Shown here: piece by piece, positions 34,281 through 46,643 of the stretch | Position numbering within the stretch: the first letter of the stretch is position 1 | Layout of the letters: every line of letters begins with the position of its first letter | IMG/VR virus record: IMGVR_UViG_3300044846_004348 | Span: 1 to 64,000 of that record | Length of the DNA stretch: 64,000 nucleotides | Reading direction: 5' to 3' (one strand) | Origin: a virus | The notes under the pieces: model-generated | Database searches by the model: none | Seen by the model: the letters and a program-made list of their open reading frames with translations, nothing else | What the model was told of the DNA's origin: nothing | Position numbers and translations under genes: made by a program

Positions 34281-36221
34281 CTAAACCAATGCTAAATCTC
34301 CAGTAATCAGCCACTCATCAGTACCAATTTTAATTGCTGATGCGACTGAGTACTGAGTTCTTAAACTAGTAGTTGGTGTTGATCTTACAGTTACCCCACT
34401 AGCACCTACAAAAGTAACTTGACCAGTTCCATATTGAACAAAATCTATTCTTTGACCAGTTCCAAAAGCTACGGCAGCTTCTGTTGGAATTGTTATTTGA
34501 ACTGTTGTTGATTTATTAATTTTTAATAATTTTCCAGTATCGGTTAGTGACAAAGTGTAGTTATCTACTTGTTCTTCTATAGATTGAGCAGTTGCCCAGT
34601 CACCTTGCGGTCCAGTAGGTCCAGTTACAGTACTTGCCGCACCCGTCGGACCTGTCGCACCCGTAGGTCCTTCAGATCCAGTCGGTCCAGTTACAGTACT
34701 TGCAGCACCAGTTGGCCCTGTCGGTCCCGTAGGTCCTGTCGGCCCTGTAGGACCTAAAATTGGACCCAAATCATCCCATGCTGCACCGTCCCAGAAATAA
34801 ACATCTCCAGTATCTAAAGTTAAATATGAATCATCTGCTGTAGGTCCTGTAGGTAGACCTGCAAAATTAGCAACACTACCTAAAAAGTTAACTGGGTAGG
34901 CTTGAGCACCCGTTGCACCCGTTGCACCAGTTGCACCCGTCGCACCCGTTGCACCTGTCGGACCTGTAGGTCCAGGAGCAGTAGATGTTGGTCCCGTAGG
35001 TCCAGTATCCCCTAAATCACCAGTTCTAGAAAATTCTATTGTATAACTGCTACTTGCTAATGGTATTGCCCCAGAAATATAAGAAATTGGAACTTTAAAA
35101 TAATCTCCAGAAACTACCACATCTGATGTAACTTTTAAAACCGTTCTTACTGCCCCAGGTGTAGTTGAGATAAATAAAGTTCCTCTATCTGAAGAAGTAG
35201 TTGAATCATCCCACGAAGAAATCCAACTAGAAAAATCAGCAGCAAATGTAAAACTTGTTTTATTTATAAACAATTGACTAGCACTAGCTACAGTTGAATT
35301 ATTTAATCTAAATTGACCAGTACCTGGATCTTCATCGACTGTGCTACTAGAAAACCTAAAAGTAGGAAATGATCTAGGCCCCGTTGCACCTGTCGGACCA
35401 GTGTCTCCTGTAGGTCCTGTAATACTTGCACCCGTCGGTCCCGTAGGTCCAGTTGGTCCACCTTCTGGTCCCGTAGGTCCAAGCGCACCTGTTGCACCTG
35501 TAGGACCTGTCACACCTTGAATTCCTTGTGAACCAGTTGGTCCTATCGGTCCTACAAAAGGTCCGACGTTGTCCCATTCTTGGTTTAAATCATTCCAAAT
35601 ATATAATTCATTTTGGATAACATATGAGTCTCCAATATTTCCAACTGGACTATCGGCTTCTAAAAGTTCTAAAGTTGCATAACTTCCTAATACAGAAACT
35701 CCAGATCCCTGTGGTCCAGTTGATCCCGTTGGTCCAAGCAATCCTTGCGCACCTGTTGGTCCTGTTGGCCCTAAACCTACGTAAGCAAGTTCTAACCAAG
35801 CACTACCTGTATAGAAAGAAACTTCTCCATCACTTGGCTTTACCCAAATGTCACCTACTTCAGCAAAGCCTGGTTGATTTTCTACATAAGATATATTAGA
35901 TCTACCTTCAGTTTCATATAACAAATTTAGAGAAAAAGATATAGTTGCAGTATTGCTAGTAACGTAAACTATATCTCCTATATCTAGTGCAAATCTAAAA
36001 GTTTCAAAAGTTTGTCCTCCAGCTACTTCTAAATCATATGCAAGGTAGGCTCTATCTGTTGCGGAGTTAGTTCCAGAAGGCTGTATATAAACCTGTACTA
36101 AAGAAGATACGCTGCTTTTGTTAGTTACAATAACTGAGGCAACACCAGAAATAGTTAGTGTTGGAAAAGAATCTAAAACATTTGCTAAAGGATTTAATAC
36201 TCCAATTCTTTGAATAGCCAT
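34281..36221 (-). CDS. Collagen-like fibre protein
   Basis: 646 residues. The N-terminal 125 residues ([40 protein letters not shown]) are paralogous to the N-terminus of the gene at 36460-37980. GPTG-rich Gly-X-Y stretches alternate with short globular modules ([60 protein letters not shown]). The final 110 residues ([40 protein letters not shown]) are paralogous to the end of the gene at 51009-52661. Collagen-like stretches form trimeric rods in phage fibres. The start overlaps the stop of the next upstream gene by one base. Confidence 0.85.
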   Translation of the reverse strand: MAIQRIGVLNPLANVLDSFPTLTISGVASVIVTNKSSVSSLVQVYIQPSGTNSATDRAYLAYDLEVAGGQTFETFRFALDIGDIVYVTSNTATISFSLNLLYETEGRSNISYVENQPGFAEVGDIWVKPSDGEVSFYTGSAWLELAYVGLGPTGPTGAQGLLGPTGSTGPQGSGVSVLGSYATLELLEADSPVGNIGDSYVIQNELYIWNDLNQEWDNVGPFVGPIGPTGSQGIQGVTGPTGATGALGPTGPEGGPTGPTGPTGASITGPTGDTGPTGATGPRSFPTFRFSSSTVDEDPGTGQFRLNNSTVASASQLFINKTSFTFAADFSSWISSWDDSTTSSDRGTLFISTTPGAVRTVLKVTSDVVVSGDYFKVPISYISGAIPLASSSYTIEFSRTGDLGDTGPTGPTSTAPGPTGPTGATGATGATGATGATGAQAYPVNFLGSVANFAGLPTGPTADDSYLTLDTGDVYFWDGAAWDDLGPILGPTGPTGPTGPTGPTGAASTVTGPTGSEGPTGATGPTGAASTVTGPTGPQGDWATAQSIEEQVDNYTLSLTDTGKLLKINKSTTVQITIPTEAAVAFGTGQRIDFVQYGTGQVTFVGASGVTVRSTPTTSLRTQYSVASAIKIGTDEWLITGDLALV

Positions 36222-36459
36222 TACTCACCACCCTCTACTAAAGAAACTTTGCCTTCATAGCAGCAGTGATCTGCTCCTGCAAGAGTTTCTACTGCTGTGT
36301 TGTAGACACCTTCAAGAAAATCTTCACGTCCAGTAGCCCATACTACATCTGAAATTAAAACTGTTTTGTTCTCAGAGGTGTTTTTGATAGTTAGGTTAAG
36401 CAAAGGAGCGTTCTCACTTTCTTCTGCTTTCCATTCAAAGTTGCCTACAGTTTCCATTA

Positions 36460-36463
<4 letters not shown>
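36221..36463 (-). CDS. Hypothetical protein between two collagen-like fibre genes
   Basis: 80 residues, acidic. It overlaps the upstream fibre gene by four bases and the downstream one by one, so all three are probably co-translated. It includes [20 protein letters not shown] and [20 protein letters not shown]. No domain recognised. A small fibre-associated or assembly protein is plausible. Confidence 0.6.
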
Positions 36464-37980
<1,517 letters not shown>

Positions 37981-37989
37981 ATTATTCTC

Positions 37990-40900
37990 CTACGCCTGAG
38001 CTTCAGCCCACGACAATTTCGCTGATGTCAGTGTTTCTGAGCCAGTTAAACGTGCTACAGCAATTGTTATAATATCTGGACCATCTGGGAATACGCTGTT
38101 TCCACCTAAAATAGAGTTAGATAGTTCAAACAAATCACCGATGTCTACAGTAGTTCCTAATTCTTGACCATTTGCACCACTTGCACGGAAATTATAAACT
38201 TGAATACCACCAGAAATTGTGTCATTTGATGTGTGCTCAATTGTTTGAACTAGAGAAGGGGACTCTACTCCTACGAAATTTAAGTTATTTAGACGACCGT
38301 TGAGTAGTACTTTAACATCAATTAATTGATTAGTCTGTACACCAATTTCATTTAGACGAAGTTGCATTCTATTTATAATATCTCTATCACCTAATTGACC
38401 AGTTAATCCTTCGGAAACAGACGGACTTAAGCGAAGAGAAATTAGTGGCTGGTAGTTACCTCCAGAAGTGTTATTTAAACTTCCAGCAGGTGTAAATGAG
38501 TATGTTGATAAAGTATTACCTTGGTTGAAGAAGTTGACAACATTTTTTGAAACTAATGTTCCACCAGGAGGAGTTGCAGATCCTACATCTCTTCTATCAA
38601 CGAAAGCGTCGTAAGTAAATTGATTAGCAGCAGGTACAGTTGCAATTGTGTAGGATCCGTTAAATGAAGCAGCAAAAGCATCGGTGCTCATATTTACAAA
38701 TACACTATCCCCAACGTTGTATCCATGATTAGCACTCGTTGTTATTGTAACTCTGAAAGAGTTCTTTACTCTAGTAGTTACTGTAAATGTGGTTGCTTGT
38801 AAGTCGGCTAGTCTGTAATAAAGAATTATGTTATTAGTGTTTAGTGGTCTTATAAAATATGTTGCTTCGTTTTGAAGATTGTTAAAAGCATTTATTCCTG
38901 CAACTGTTTGTATAGCTGGGTTTTGGCTATTAGGTTGAAGGGAGCCAGAACCACTTATACCTTTAAATTGTAGTGGATCTCCTAAAGCAAAACCGTGTGA
39001 AGGTATGTTTATAATTTCGGTTTGAGTGTTAATTGCACTAGAACCAAAAGTTTTTGCGGTAGTTCCACCAATATTTAAAGAGGCACTAGATTTAGTGAAC
39101 AAATAGGCTCTATCATCATCAAATGTTCCATCCATCATTACCGAAGTTCCCCAGTGGAATAGGTATGGAATGTAGGTAGGGTTTTCAAATGTTACTACTT
39201 CGTATCGAGCAGGTAAGTTACCTGAGCGGAAGTATGATTCAAATTTTTGGTTGTTGTGAACAAACTCATGGACATAGCGAACTTGACCGTCTACTGTCTT
39301 AAATCCATAACGAATCTTACCTGCACCGTACCAAGAGTAATCCATATAAATCATTTGAATTTTAGATAGATCTAGGTTGTATCCAGTAATACCAGTGCCA
39401 TCGCAAGGATCTATTGACCATTGTGATTGAGGAACTCTTGTGTCTTCGGTAAGTGTTGCAATGATACCTGTTTTAGCGGAAACAAAAGAGTGTACAGTTC
39501 CCGATCCAACATCAGATAAGGTTACAAATTGCTCGGCAGTTGGACTTGCTTTTAACTTTAATGTGTTATTAGTTAGTACACTAATGTAGTAAGTTCTTCC
39601 ATTAATTAACCCGCCTATAGGGGTTCCATCAATTGAATTGTAAATTACTGGAAGGTTTTCAGTGTATCCATGATTTAATATAGTAATAACATTAGTTGAG
39701 GTATTTACTGCTGTACTTGGATTAAATTCTGTTTCATTACCAGAAGAACCTTTGTATTCAGGTTTAATAGAAATACGACTATCACTAGTTATTTCAGAAA
39801 CTTTATATGATTGACCTCTAAGAACAATGCTGTCTCCTACAGTTAGTTGAGCTTGGAACGCTGTATTTGTTCCAAAAATAAACTCTGATCCTTGTAAAGC
39901 AGCTATAGTTCCAGATATTTGTTGTGTTGAAGATCTACGCACACAGTAAAGTTCTTGTCCATCGAACTCAAAGAACATTCCGTTTTGATCATCGAACATT
40001 CCAGCGCGAAGGGCGCCATTTGTCCAAGCAGTAACGTGCATTCTTGGATATCCGTATGATCTGTTTTCTGTAATATTTACATTAGATATGTAGGTAAAGT
40101 TAAATGCGTCAATTACAGTAACTTGGAAAGTTCCGTTATAAATTTGACTTAACACATTTTGGGAATCAAAGGCATCATCAATTTTTACAAATAGACCGTT
40201 AATTAGTCCGTGAGGTCTTCTGGTCCTAACTGTGATAACGGAAGATGACCCTACTCTTCTCATATCTTCAACATCTATTGATGGTTTAAAGTTGATACCT
40301 GCAGATGTTTGAATACCTTTACCCGATTGATAACGGAAATATTTACGGGTTTGACGAATTATCTTTCCGTACCAGGTGCCGTATCCTGTAGACATTTCTA
40401 CTCCACCATCAAATGGACGATGTAGTGAGTATCCTTGAGGACGAACATATATGAATGTTGGGTACGAGTAACTTACATTTGTGTAGGCAGTGCTGTAAGG
40501 TCTGTCTACTGTAATTTGATCGTCTCCACCTATAGCAGCGATAGTTCTAATAATTGGTGTAGATGGTGTTATTTTAGATAGTTTTAAAGCAAAGCCAGTT
40601 CCCGCTGAAGAAATATCTACAGCGTTTGTATCGGCTGTTGCATCGGCTAGCGTGTTATAAAGTTTTACACTATTACTACTTAGTGGCGTTAGTGTTCCAG
40701 TTACTCCTGCTCCAGCTATATTACCCCCTGTAACTGTTGCAATAGCTTGTATTCTATTTGCAGCTGGCACATGAACTACAGTAAATGTACCGTTAAACAC
40801 TTCTGGATTTACACCAGTTATAGATGAGATAGTAAATCTATTACCAGCACGTAAGTTATGGTTTATTGATGTTGTGTAGTCTAGTATATTATCTGTTCTA

Positions 40901-43900
40901 TTTCTATTGTTTACTGTAAAAGTAGTTGAGTTGGGTATAGATCTTACAAAGTAGTAGTATCCGTCAATTAAAGGACTTGGTGATACCCCAGCAACACCTG
41001 ATGTTTGAGCAACACCAGTTGTCTGCACTTCATTAGTAAGAGTCGATCCTAATGAATTTGCACCTGTATATGTAAACTGAAAAGTATCTGGGGTTCCAGT
41101 AATTGTGTATGTTCCATTAAACTCAACAGCAGTTGTAGAACTTAGTCCACTAATAGTTACAATGTTACCAATTGTGTAACCATGGGCTTCTCTAGTTCTA
41201 ATTGTTCTACTAGTACCTGAACCAGAAATTTGGAAAATTTCTCTTCTAGGTCCACCAGTGCCTGGACTGAAAACAACTGAATCTTCTGTACTAAATTGGT
41301 GAGAGGCTAGAGTTATAACTTCTGTAGAAGTGTTTACATCTGAGGCAGCAAAAAATGCAGGTTGTTCTGTGTCTGGAGGGAATATTCTTAGTCTATCTCC
41401 CACTTTTAGAATTTTACTAAAGTTTGTTCCATCTCCATCTACTAGTACGGAGTTGACTGTAGTGTTTAGGGTTCCCGTTCCTGTAATATTTCCATTAATT
41501 TGAGAACTAGTTAAAGTGTGGGATAGACCTGCTCCAAAACTTGTAATGGAGATAGGAACACCTGATTGTGAGTTTGCTACAGTACTAGCCAGTCTTAACC
41601 AGTCTTTAGAAACTGCTATTACGTAATAATCATCACCGTCTGTTAGCCCGCCAATTGGTGTTTCTCCGCCGTCAGAGTATGTAACTTTTGTTCCAGTTAA
41701 AAATCCGTGTGAAGGTATTTTTATATAATTTTCTGATACGTCTACATTGAATCTTGGACTAAATGTTTTAACAATCTCTGGTACAGATCCTGAAGCAGTT
41801 ACTTCAAATTCGGTTGCACTAGTTACATCGCTAATTGAGTATGTACCATCTGGTGTTCTAATTAATGATTTTAATTTATGTCTACCGACTGGTGCTGGGG
41901 ATGCAATTAAATCTATTGCAGTTCCATTTGATGCATTAATACTACTTGTTGCTAGTTTTATTGTGTTTCCGTCTATTACAATTACATAATATGGAGTTGC
42001 ACTTACCAAACCATTTATATCAGTTTGACCTACCGTGTCATATTCTACTAGCTCACCTGTAGAAAAACCATGATTTGGGATTGTTAAAGTGTTTTCAACA
42101 AAATCTACAACGAATGTAGTTACCGAATGAGACCCTATACCTACTCCAATAATATTTTCTACTAAAGTAAGATTTTTGTCGTTGTACAGTCTAAGTGTGT
42201 TAGCATCTATTCTCTGTATAAAGTAAATTTTTTGATTTTGTAGTCCAAAAATATTTGTATTAGTGTCTATTTCTCCAACAACACCAGTAGCACCTACTTC
42301 TCTAAGTAGTGTGTTTCCAGTTGTTGCTGTTTGTATAGGTATAGTATTTAACGTAATTGTTGCACTAGCGTTGGCGGCTGGTACTTGATCTACAGTTAAA
42401 GCTCCAGAAACTGCTGCAGTAGTTACAGTTCCTGATGTTTGTGTAAAAAATTGAATTCTGTTAGCAGCAGGTATTGCCGTAATAGTGTGAGTTCCGTTGA
42501 ATATATTTGCATCTGCACCTGACATGCTGGATATAGTTACAGTATCGCCAACTTGTAAATTATGGGTTGTATTTAAGGTCACATCTGCTACGTTTACTGT
42601 TCTTAATCTATTAGTTACAGTAAATGTTGTAACGTTGGCTGCTTGAGGTCTGGTTACAGTGAATATTGTGCTTGAAGGAACGTTGTTAATTACAAATGTT
42701 CCATTAAATATGTTTGGATTATTTGCAGATATGCCAGAAATTGTTACTGTTGTTCCCACTTCAAGATGGTGAGGTAGGGTGGTTGTATATCTAGCCACCG
42801 TGTTTGAAATAAGTTCTCTATTGGATACAACTCTTGTGTATGTTGGAATGGTGTATCTTAGTTGATTTACACCAGCCATTGTTCCACCAACTACTTCATT
42901 TGATATGGTCCCACTAGTTGGTGTTGTAAAAGTTACTCTAGTGCTTGAAGGAATACTACTAATAACCCATTCGCCATTAAAGGTTTGAGGAACTGAACCT
43001 CCAATATTATTAATTCTTATTCTTTCACCCACTTCAAAACCGTGAGCTGCGCTTACAGTTACGTCAGCAACGTTTGCGCTTCTACTTCTTGCAGTAATAG
43101 TGAAAGCAGGTCTAGTCATGAGAGAAGCTCTTACAGTTGTTCCAGTAGTAGCACCGTTGGCAACAGTAATAGAAGTTGTACCTATATATGTAAATTGATT
43201 TGCAGAAGGGACACCATTTACTGTGAACTCTCCTATAAAACTGGAAGCATTTACTCCAGTCATATTTATAATTCTTATTCTGTCGCCAATAGCAAAGTAA
43301 TGAGGATTATCTGTGGTTATAGTTCTTGTAGTAGCTTCACTCTGTCTAGCAGTAATGTTTACTTGGTAATTCCAAAAATTACCATCGTTACCGCTGTTGT
43401 TTTCTAGGTATACGTAGTTATTAGTTTCTAAATTGTGTGGCGCTGCGGTGTTAACAACTAAGTTAGTGTTACTAAACAGTCTTCTAGTTGATAGTGTAGA
43501 TTTTTTTTCAGGACTATCAAACGTTATAACTGATGCAGAAGGAAGTGAAGTTACTCTATACTCTCCATTGAAAACATCTTGATTTGTATTAGTTATACCA
43601 GTTACAACAAATCTATCATTAACTTGAAGATCGTGGTTAGCATCAAAGTTTAAAGTTCCAACAGTTCTATTTGCTAGATTTCTGTTATTAATTCTTACAC
43701 CAATTTTTGAAGTTTTACCTATTGCTGTAGTTGTTGATAAAGTGTAGCTTGAAGGTGGCATCTGATATCTAAACTGAGTGGAGCTGCTTATAGTGTCTAC
43801 AATTGCATCTCTATAAACAAAACCAGCATTAGTTATGCCACCAGATCCAACATTTGTATTGCTAAAAGTAATATTTGGATCTAAGTTAGAACTTCCTACT

Positions 43901-46581
43901 GATTGAATTCTGTAGTCTTGATTTGCTGTATATGTAAATGTATTAGTTCCAGGTACAGAGGTTATAAAGTAGGTTCCATTAAAATATTCACCTATGTCTC
44001 CTTGAATACCTACAACACTTCCTGAAATATTTTTAACAACTACTGGAAAACCATTTGGTAGGTAGTGTGGCTCTGTTGTTACAATAGTTCTAGTAGTTCC
44101 TGAAGAAGATATACTTCTAATATTTGTTGTAAAAAGATGAGGTAGATAGTCTAAATCTGTTCTAGCTATAATATATGCTGCAACATCGGTATTAGTCTCT
44201 AAAGTTAAACTAAAACTTTCTTCAGCTGTATAAGTTATTTGGTTAGATGATGGTACACCAGTTACAACATATCTTCCATTAAATCTTGTGTTATTTGTGC
44301 CTGTGTTTCCTACAACTTGAAAATAGTTTCCAGTAGCTAAGTTATGGCTACTAGCAAGAGTGAGTGTTCTTGTTTGACCAGAACTTCCTCTTTGTGTTAT
44401 TAATATTTGAGGAGTGGCTATACCTGGTATTGAGAAGTTATCAAATGTTACTCTACTTCCGTTTTGTAAATTGTGAGGCTCTGTTGTTGTAATAAATCTA
44501 GAATTTCCGCTACTAGAAACGTTAGCTATAGTTAAGTCTCTACTCTTTTGATATCTTACTGTTTGTCCAGAAACATAACCGTGACTTGGTATGTAGATAC
44601 TGTCTTCTGAAATGTTTACAATATTCAAAATAAGACTGTGGTTTATTCCAGTGCCAGCAGCAGATAAGTCAATTACTGGACCCTGTAGCGATTGACTTAA
44701 TGTAAATCTATTTTCGTCTACCACTTCTTTTATATAATATGTAGAATTATTTTGTAAAGGTGTAATAGCTGTTCCAGTACCGACTGAATATCTTACTGGC
44801 TGATCCAGTAAAAATCCGTGATTACTTATAGTAATAATATTTAGAGCTGTATTAACAGTAACGTCTCTAAAACCCTCTACTGCATTGATACTAGATGGAC
44901 CAGTAATATTTAAAGTAGTAAAATTAGGATCTGGAGTGCTACTTAATCTATAACTAAAATCATCTACTAAATTTATATAGTAAACCGTGTTTTGTGCTAA
45001 ACCTATAGGAGCTGTACCGTTAGTGAAATAGTTTACAGCTTCCCCGTTAAAGAACCCGTGTGCAGTTTTTTGACTAATTATTTCTGTGTCTAAATCTATA
45101 GTTATTGGTACTAATGCGTGGAAAGAACTTCCAGCAGGGGCAATAGGAATTGCGTTTTCTTCATTGTTTGCATCTTCTGCAGTTGGGTGAAGTGTAAATC
45201 CAAACAAAGATCTTTCTACAAGAGTTACAGAAACTTCTCCTTCAACATCTCCTGTATTGTAAAGATTTAAGTTTTCAATTGGTTGACCTAGTAAAGTTGC
45301 AGATCCATCATATAAACCAGTAGATGTTGCAACATTTGTTGCTGTAGCAAATATGAATGAGCCACCACCACCACCAGTTAAACTTCCAATGCGATCGGTA
45401 GTTGCTCCACCACTGTAACCACCTGCTCCACCATTACCGCCCCAAGATTCGCCGTCTGAACCTGCTCCGCCGCCGAAACCACCTATTGCTGATGAGCCAC
45501 CAGCAGAAAAACCACCTACAAGACCATTGTTAAAGCCGCCGCCGCCGCCGCCTCGCTCAGAGTTTCCGCCTGCAGAGAAGAAACCTCCTCCACCACCACC
45601 AGCAGAACGTCCTGCTGCACCTTGACCGCCTTGACCACCAGTGTAACCTTGTTGCGATGTACCACCGATAGTTGTTAATACAGCATTAAAACCAAATTGT
45701 GTGTTAGATGAGGATGCTCCACCGCCAGCAACAAACAAAGGAATATTTCCAGCTTTTCTTACAACAAATGTTCCACCAGAAGATGCTGGCCATGTAATAT
45801 TATTAGGAGGTAGTTCTCCTCTTTGACCTATTGCAAAAGTAATAATTTCGCCTTTAATTAAGCGAACACGACCTCTTACAATTGCACCACCGCCACCAAG
45901 TGCTCTACCTTGACGACCAGGAGCACCTTTTACTGTAAATTCGTACAAACCATCTTCTGGAACTGTCCAGTCTTGGTATCCCTGAAAACTACCTAAATTT
46001 AAATATGTATTTTCCCAAGTTTCTGCAGCATAAGCTGATCTCATTTGTGCAAGATTTGGTCCTTGCCCTCCAGTAACCCCAGCGGATGTAAATGTGTGAT
46101 TATCAAATAGATATAAGGCAGAGCCACCAAGACCTGTTAAAAGATTTTTTACATAATATGTATTACCTGAAGTAAGACCTGTAATTGGGGTTGAGTCGGT
46201 AAGGTATTTTACTGCTTGAACATCATCGTATTTTACGTTAGTTATGTTTATAGAATTATCGTAAACAGATGGGAAGTTGAAAGTTACGGTTCCTGCTGAA
46301 TATTCAGTTAAATTTATATTAGTAGTAGAGGCTGCTGTAGTTGTAAAACCTATAGAAAAATTATCAGCAGTGTTTAGAAAATATACTTCACCACTGTCTA
46401 AACCATCTATAGTTCCTGTAGTTTCTCTTACTACCCAAGCGCTATCATTTACTAAATTTGTAGCTTTTGTGGTATTGATGTCTCTACCAGGAAAGTAAAT
46501 ATAATCTTCATCTAAGTTAACATTTACTTTTTGAAGAGTGTGTGTACCTGACCCACCTACAGCGGTAATATTAATAGTCAA
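37990..46581 (-). CDS. Giant multi-repeat virion protein / adhesin (2863 residues)
   Basis: This single open frame fills 8.6 kb. After an N-terminal domain comes WTVPEDGLYEFTVKGAPGRQ (about 210) and a glycine-rich domain (about 305-410, GGGGGGFFSAGGNSERGGGG) like those in fibre and ALK-type sequences. Most of the rest alternates two beta-rich repeats. One is the FNGTYxITxVPSxNxFTY type shared with the tail hub genes (about eleven copies). The other has the form SHGFxTGxxVxYxxGxxPIGGLxxGxxYYVI (about ten copies). A distinct module at about 2040-2110 contains LHRPFDGGVEMSTGYG and RQTRKYFRYQSGKGIQ, which I recall from structural proteins of T4-like marine phages. No signal peptide. It is probably a very long side or whisker fibre. 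Confidence 0.82.
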   Translation of the reverse strand: MTINITAVGGSGTHTLQKVNVNLDEDYIYFPGRDINTTKATNLVNDSAWVVRETTGTIDGLDSGEVYFLNTADNFSIGFTTTAASTTNINLTEYSAGTVTFNFPSVYDNSINITNVKYDDVQAVKYLTDSTPITGLTSGNTYYVKNLLTGLGGSALYLFDNHTFTSAGVTGGQGPNLAQMRSAYAAETWENTYLNLGSFQGYQDWTVPEDGLYEFTVKGAPGRQGRALGGGGAIVRGRVRLIKGEIITFAIGQRGELPPNNITWPASSGGTFVVRKAGNIPLFVAGGGASSSNTQFGFNAVLTTIGGTSQQGYTGGQGGQGAAGRSAGGGGGGFFSAGGNSERGGGGGGFNNGLVGGFSAGGSSAIGGFGGGAGSDGESWGGNGGAGGYSGGATTDRIGSLTGGGGGSFIFATATNVATSTGLYDGSATLLGQPIENLNLYNTGDVEGEVSVTLVERSLFGFTLHPTAEDANNEENAIPIAPAGSSFHALVPITIDLDTEIISQKTAHGFFNGEAVNYFTNGTAPIGLAQNTVYYINLVDDFSYRLSSTPDPNFTTLNITGPSSINAVEGFRDVTVNTALNIITISNHGFLLDQPVRYSVGTGTAITPLQNNSTYYIKEVVDENRFTLSQSLQGPVIDLSAAGTGINHSLILNIVNISEDSIYIPSHGYVSGQTVRYQKSRDLTIANVSSSGNSRFITTTEPHNLQNGSRVTFDNFSIPGIATPQILITQRGSSGQTRTLTLASSHNLATGNYFQVVGNTGTNNTRFNGRYVVTGVPSSNQITYTAEESFSLTLETNTDVAAYIIARTDLDYLPHLFTTNIRSISSSGTTRTIVTTEPHYLPNGFPVVVKNISGSVVGIQGDIGEYFNGTYFITSVPGTNTFTYTANQDYRIQSVGSSNLDPNITFSNTNVGSGGITNAGFVYRDAIVDTISSSTQFRYQMPPSSYTLSTTTAIGKTSKIGVRINNRNLANRTVGTLNFDANHDLQVNDRFVVTGITNTNQDVFNGEYRVTSLPSASVITFDSPEKKSTLSTRRLFSNTNLVVNTAAPHNLETNNYVYLENNSGNDGNFWNYQVNITARQSEATTRTITTDNPHYFAIGDRIRIINMTGVNASSFIGEFTVNGVPSANQFTYIGTTSITVANGATTGTTVRASLMTRPAFTITARSRSANVADVTVSAAHGFEVGERIRINNIGGSVPQTFNGEWVISSIPSSTRVTFTTPTSGTISNEVVGGTMAGVNQLRYTIPTYTRVVSNRELISNTVARYTTTLPHHLEVGTTVTISGISANNPNIFNGTFVINNVPSSTIFTVTRPQAANVTTFTVTNRLRTVNVADVTLNTTHNLQVGDTVTISSMSGADANIFNGTHTITAIPAANRIQFFTQTSGTVTTAAVSGALTVDQVPAANASATITLNTIPIQTATTGNTLLREVGATGVVGEIDTNTNIFGLQNQKIYFIQRIDANTLRLYNDKNLTLVENIIGVGIGSHSVTTFVVDFVENTLTIPNHGFSTGELVEYDTVGQTDINGLVSATPYYVIVIDGNTIKLATSSINASNGTAIDLIASPAPVGRHKLKSLIRTPDGTYSISDVTSATEFEVTASGSVPEIVKTFSPRFNVDVSENYIKIPSHGFLTGTKVTYSDGGETPIGGLTDGDDYYVIAVSKDWLRLASTVANSQSGVPISITSFGAGLSHTLTSSQINGNITGTGTLNTTVNSVLVDGDGTNFSKILKVGDRLRIFPPDTEQPAFFAASDVNTSTEVITLASHQFSTEDSVVFSPGTGGPRREIFQISGSGTSRTIRTREAHGYTIGNIVTISGLSSTTAVEFNGTYTITGTPDTFQFTYTGANSLGSTLTNEVQTTGVAQTSGVAGVSPSPLIDGYYYFVRSIPNSTTFTVNNRNRTDNILDYTTSINHNLRAGNRFTISSITGVNPEVFNGTFTVVHVPAANRIQAIATVTGGNIAGAGVTGTLTPLSSNSVKLYNTLADATADTNAVDISSAGTGFALKLSKITPSTPIIRTIAAIGGDDQITVDRPYSTAYTNVSYSYPTFIYVRPQGYSLHRPFDGGVEMSTGYGTWYGKIIRQTRKYFRYQSGKGIQTSAGINFKPSIDVEDMRRVGSSSVITVRTRRPHGLINGLFVKIDDAFDSQNVLSQIYNGTFQVTVIDAFNFTYISNVNITENRSYGYPRMHVTAWTNGALRAGMFDDQNGMFFEFDGQELYCVRRSSTQQISGTIAALQGSEFIFGTNTAFQAQLTVGDSIVLRGQSYKVSEITSDSRISIKPEYKGSSGNETEFNPSTAVNTSTNVITILNHGYTENLPVIYNSIDGTPIGGLINGRTYYISVLTNNTLKLKASPTAEQFVTLSDVGSGTVHSFVSAKTGIIATLTEDTRVPQSQWSIDPCDGTGITGYNLDLSKIQMIYMDYSWYGAGKIRYGFKTVDGQVRYVHEFVHNNQKFESYFRSGNLPARYEVVTFENPTYIPYLFHWGTSVMMDGTFDDDRAYLFTKSSASLNIGGTTAKTFGSSAINTQTEIINIPSHGFALGDPLQFKGISGSGSLQPNSQNPAIQTVAGINAFNNLQNEATYFIRPLNTNNIILYYRLADLQATTFTVTTRVKNSFRVTITTSANHGYNVGDSVFVNMSTDAFAASFNGSYTIATVPAANQFTYDAFVDRRDVGSATPPGGTLVSKNVVNFFNQGNTLSTYSFTPAGSLNNTSGGNYQPLISLRLSPSVSEGLTGQLGDRDIINRMQLRLNEIGVQTNQLIDVKVLLNGRLNNLNFVGVESPSLVQTIEHTSNDTISGGIQVYNFRASGANGQELGTTVDIGDLFELSNSILGGNSVFPDGPDIITIAVARLTGSETLTSAKLSWAEAQA
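38500..45150 (-). repeat. Extended array of two interleaved beta-repeat types in the giant gene
   Basis: Type A is marked by FNG followed by a VPS-like turn and FTY (for example RFNGRYVVTGVPSSNQITY, YFNGTYFITSVPGTNTFTY, IFNGTFVINNVPSSTIFTV, SFNGSYTIATVPAANQFTY). Type B is marked by a hydrophobic GL-loop and YYVI (for example INGLVSATPYYVIVIDGNTI, PIGGLTDGDDYYVIAVSKDW, PIGGLINGRTYYISVLTNNT). Copy numbers of about eleven and ten were counted by eye. Confidence 0.75.
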
Positions 46582-46643
46582 CTAAATTACCTCTTCCAAA
46601 TTATAAATATTATTAATACTTTTGTTTTTAATTTTACCAGAAA

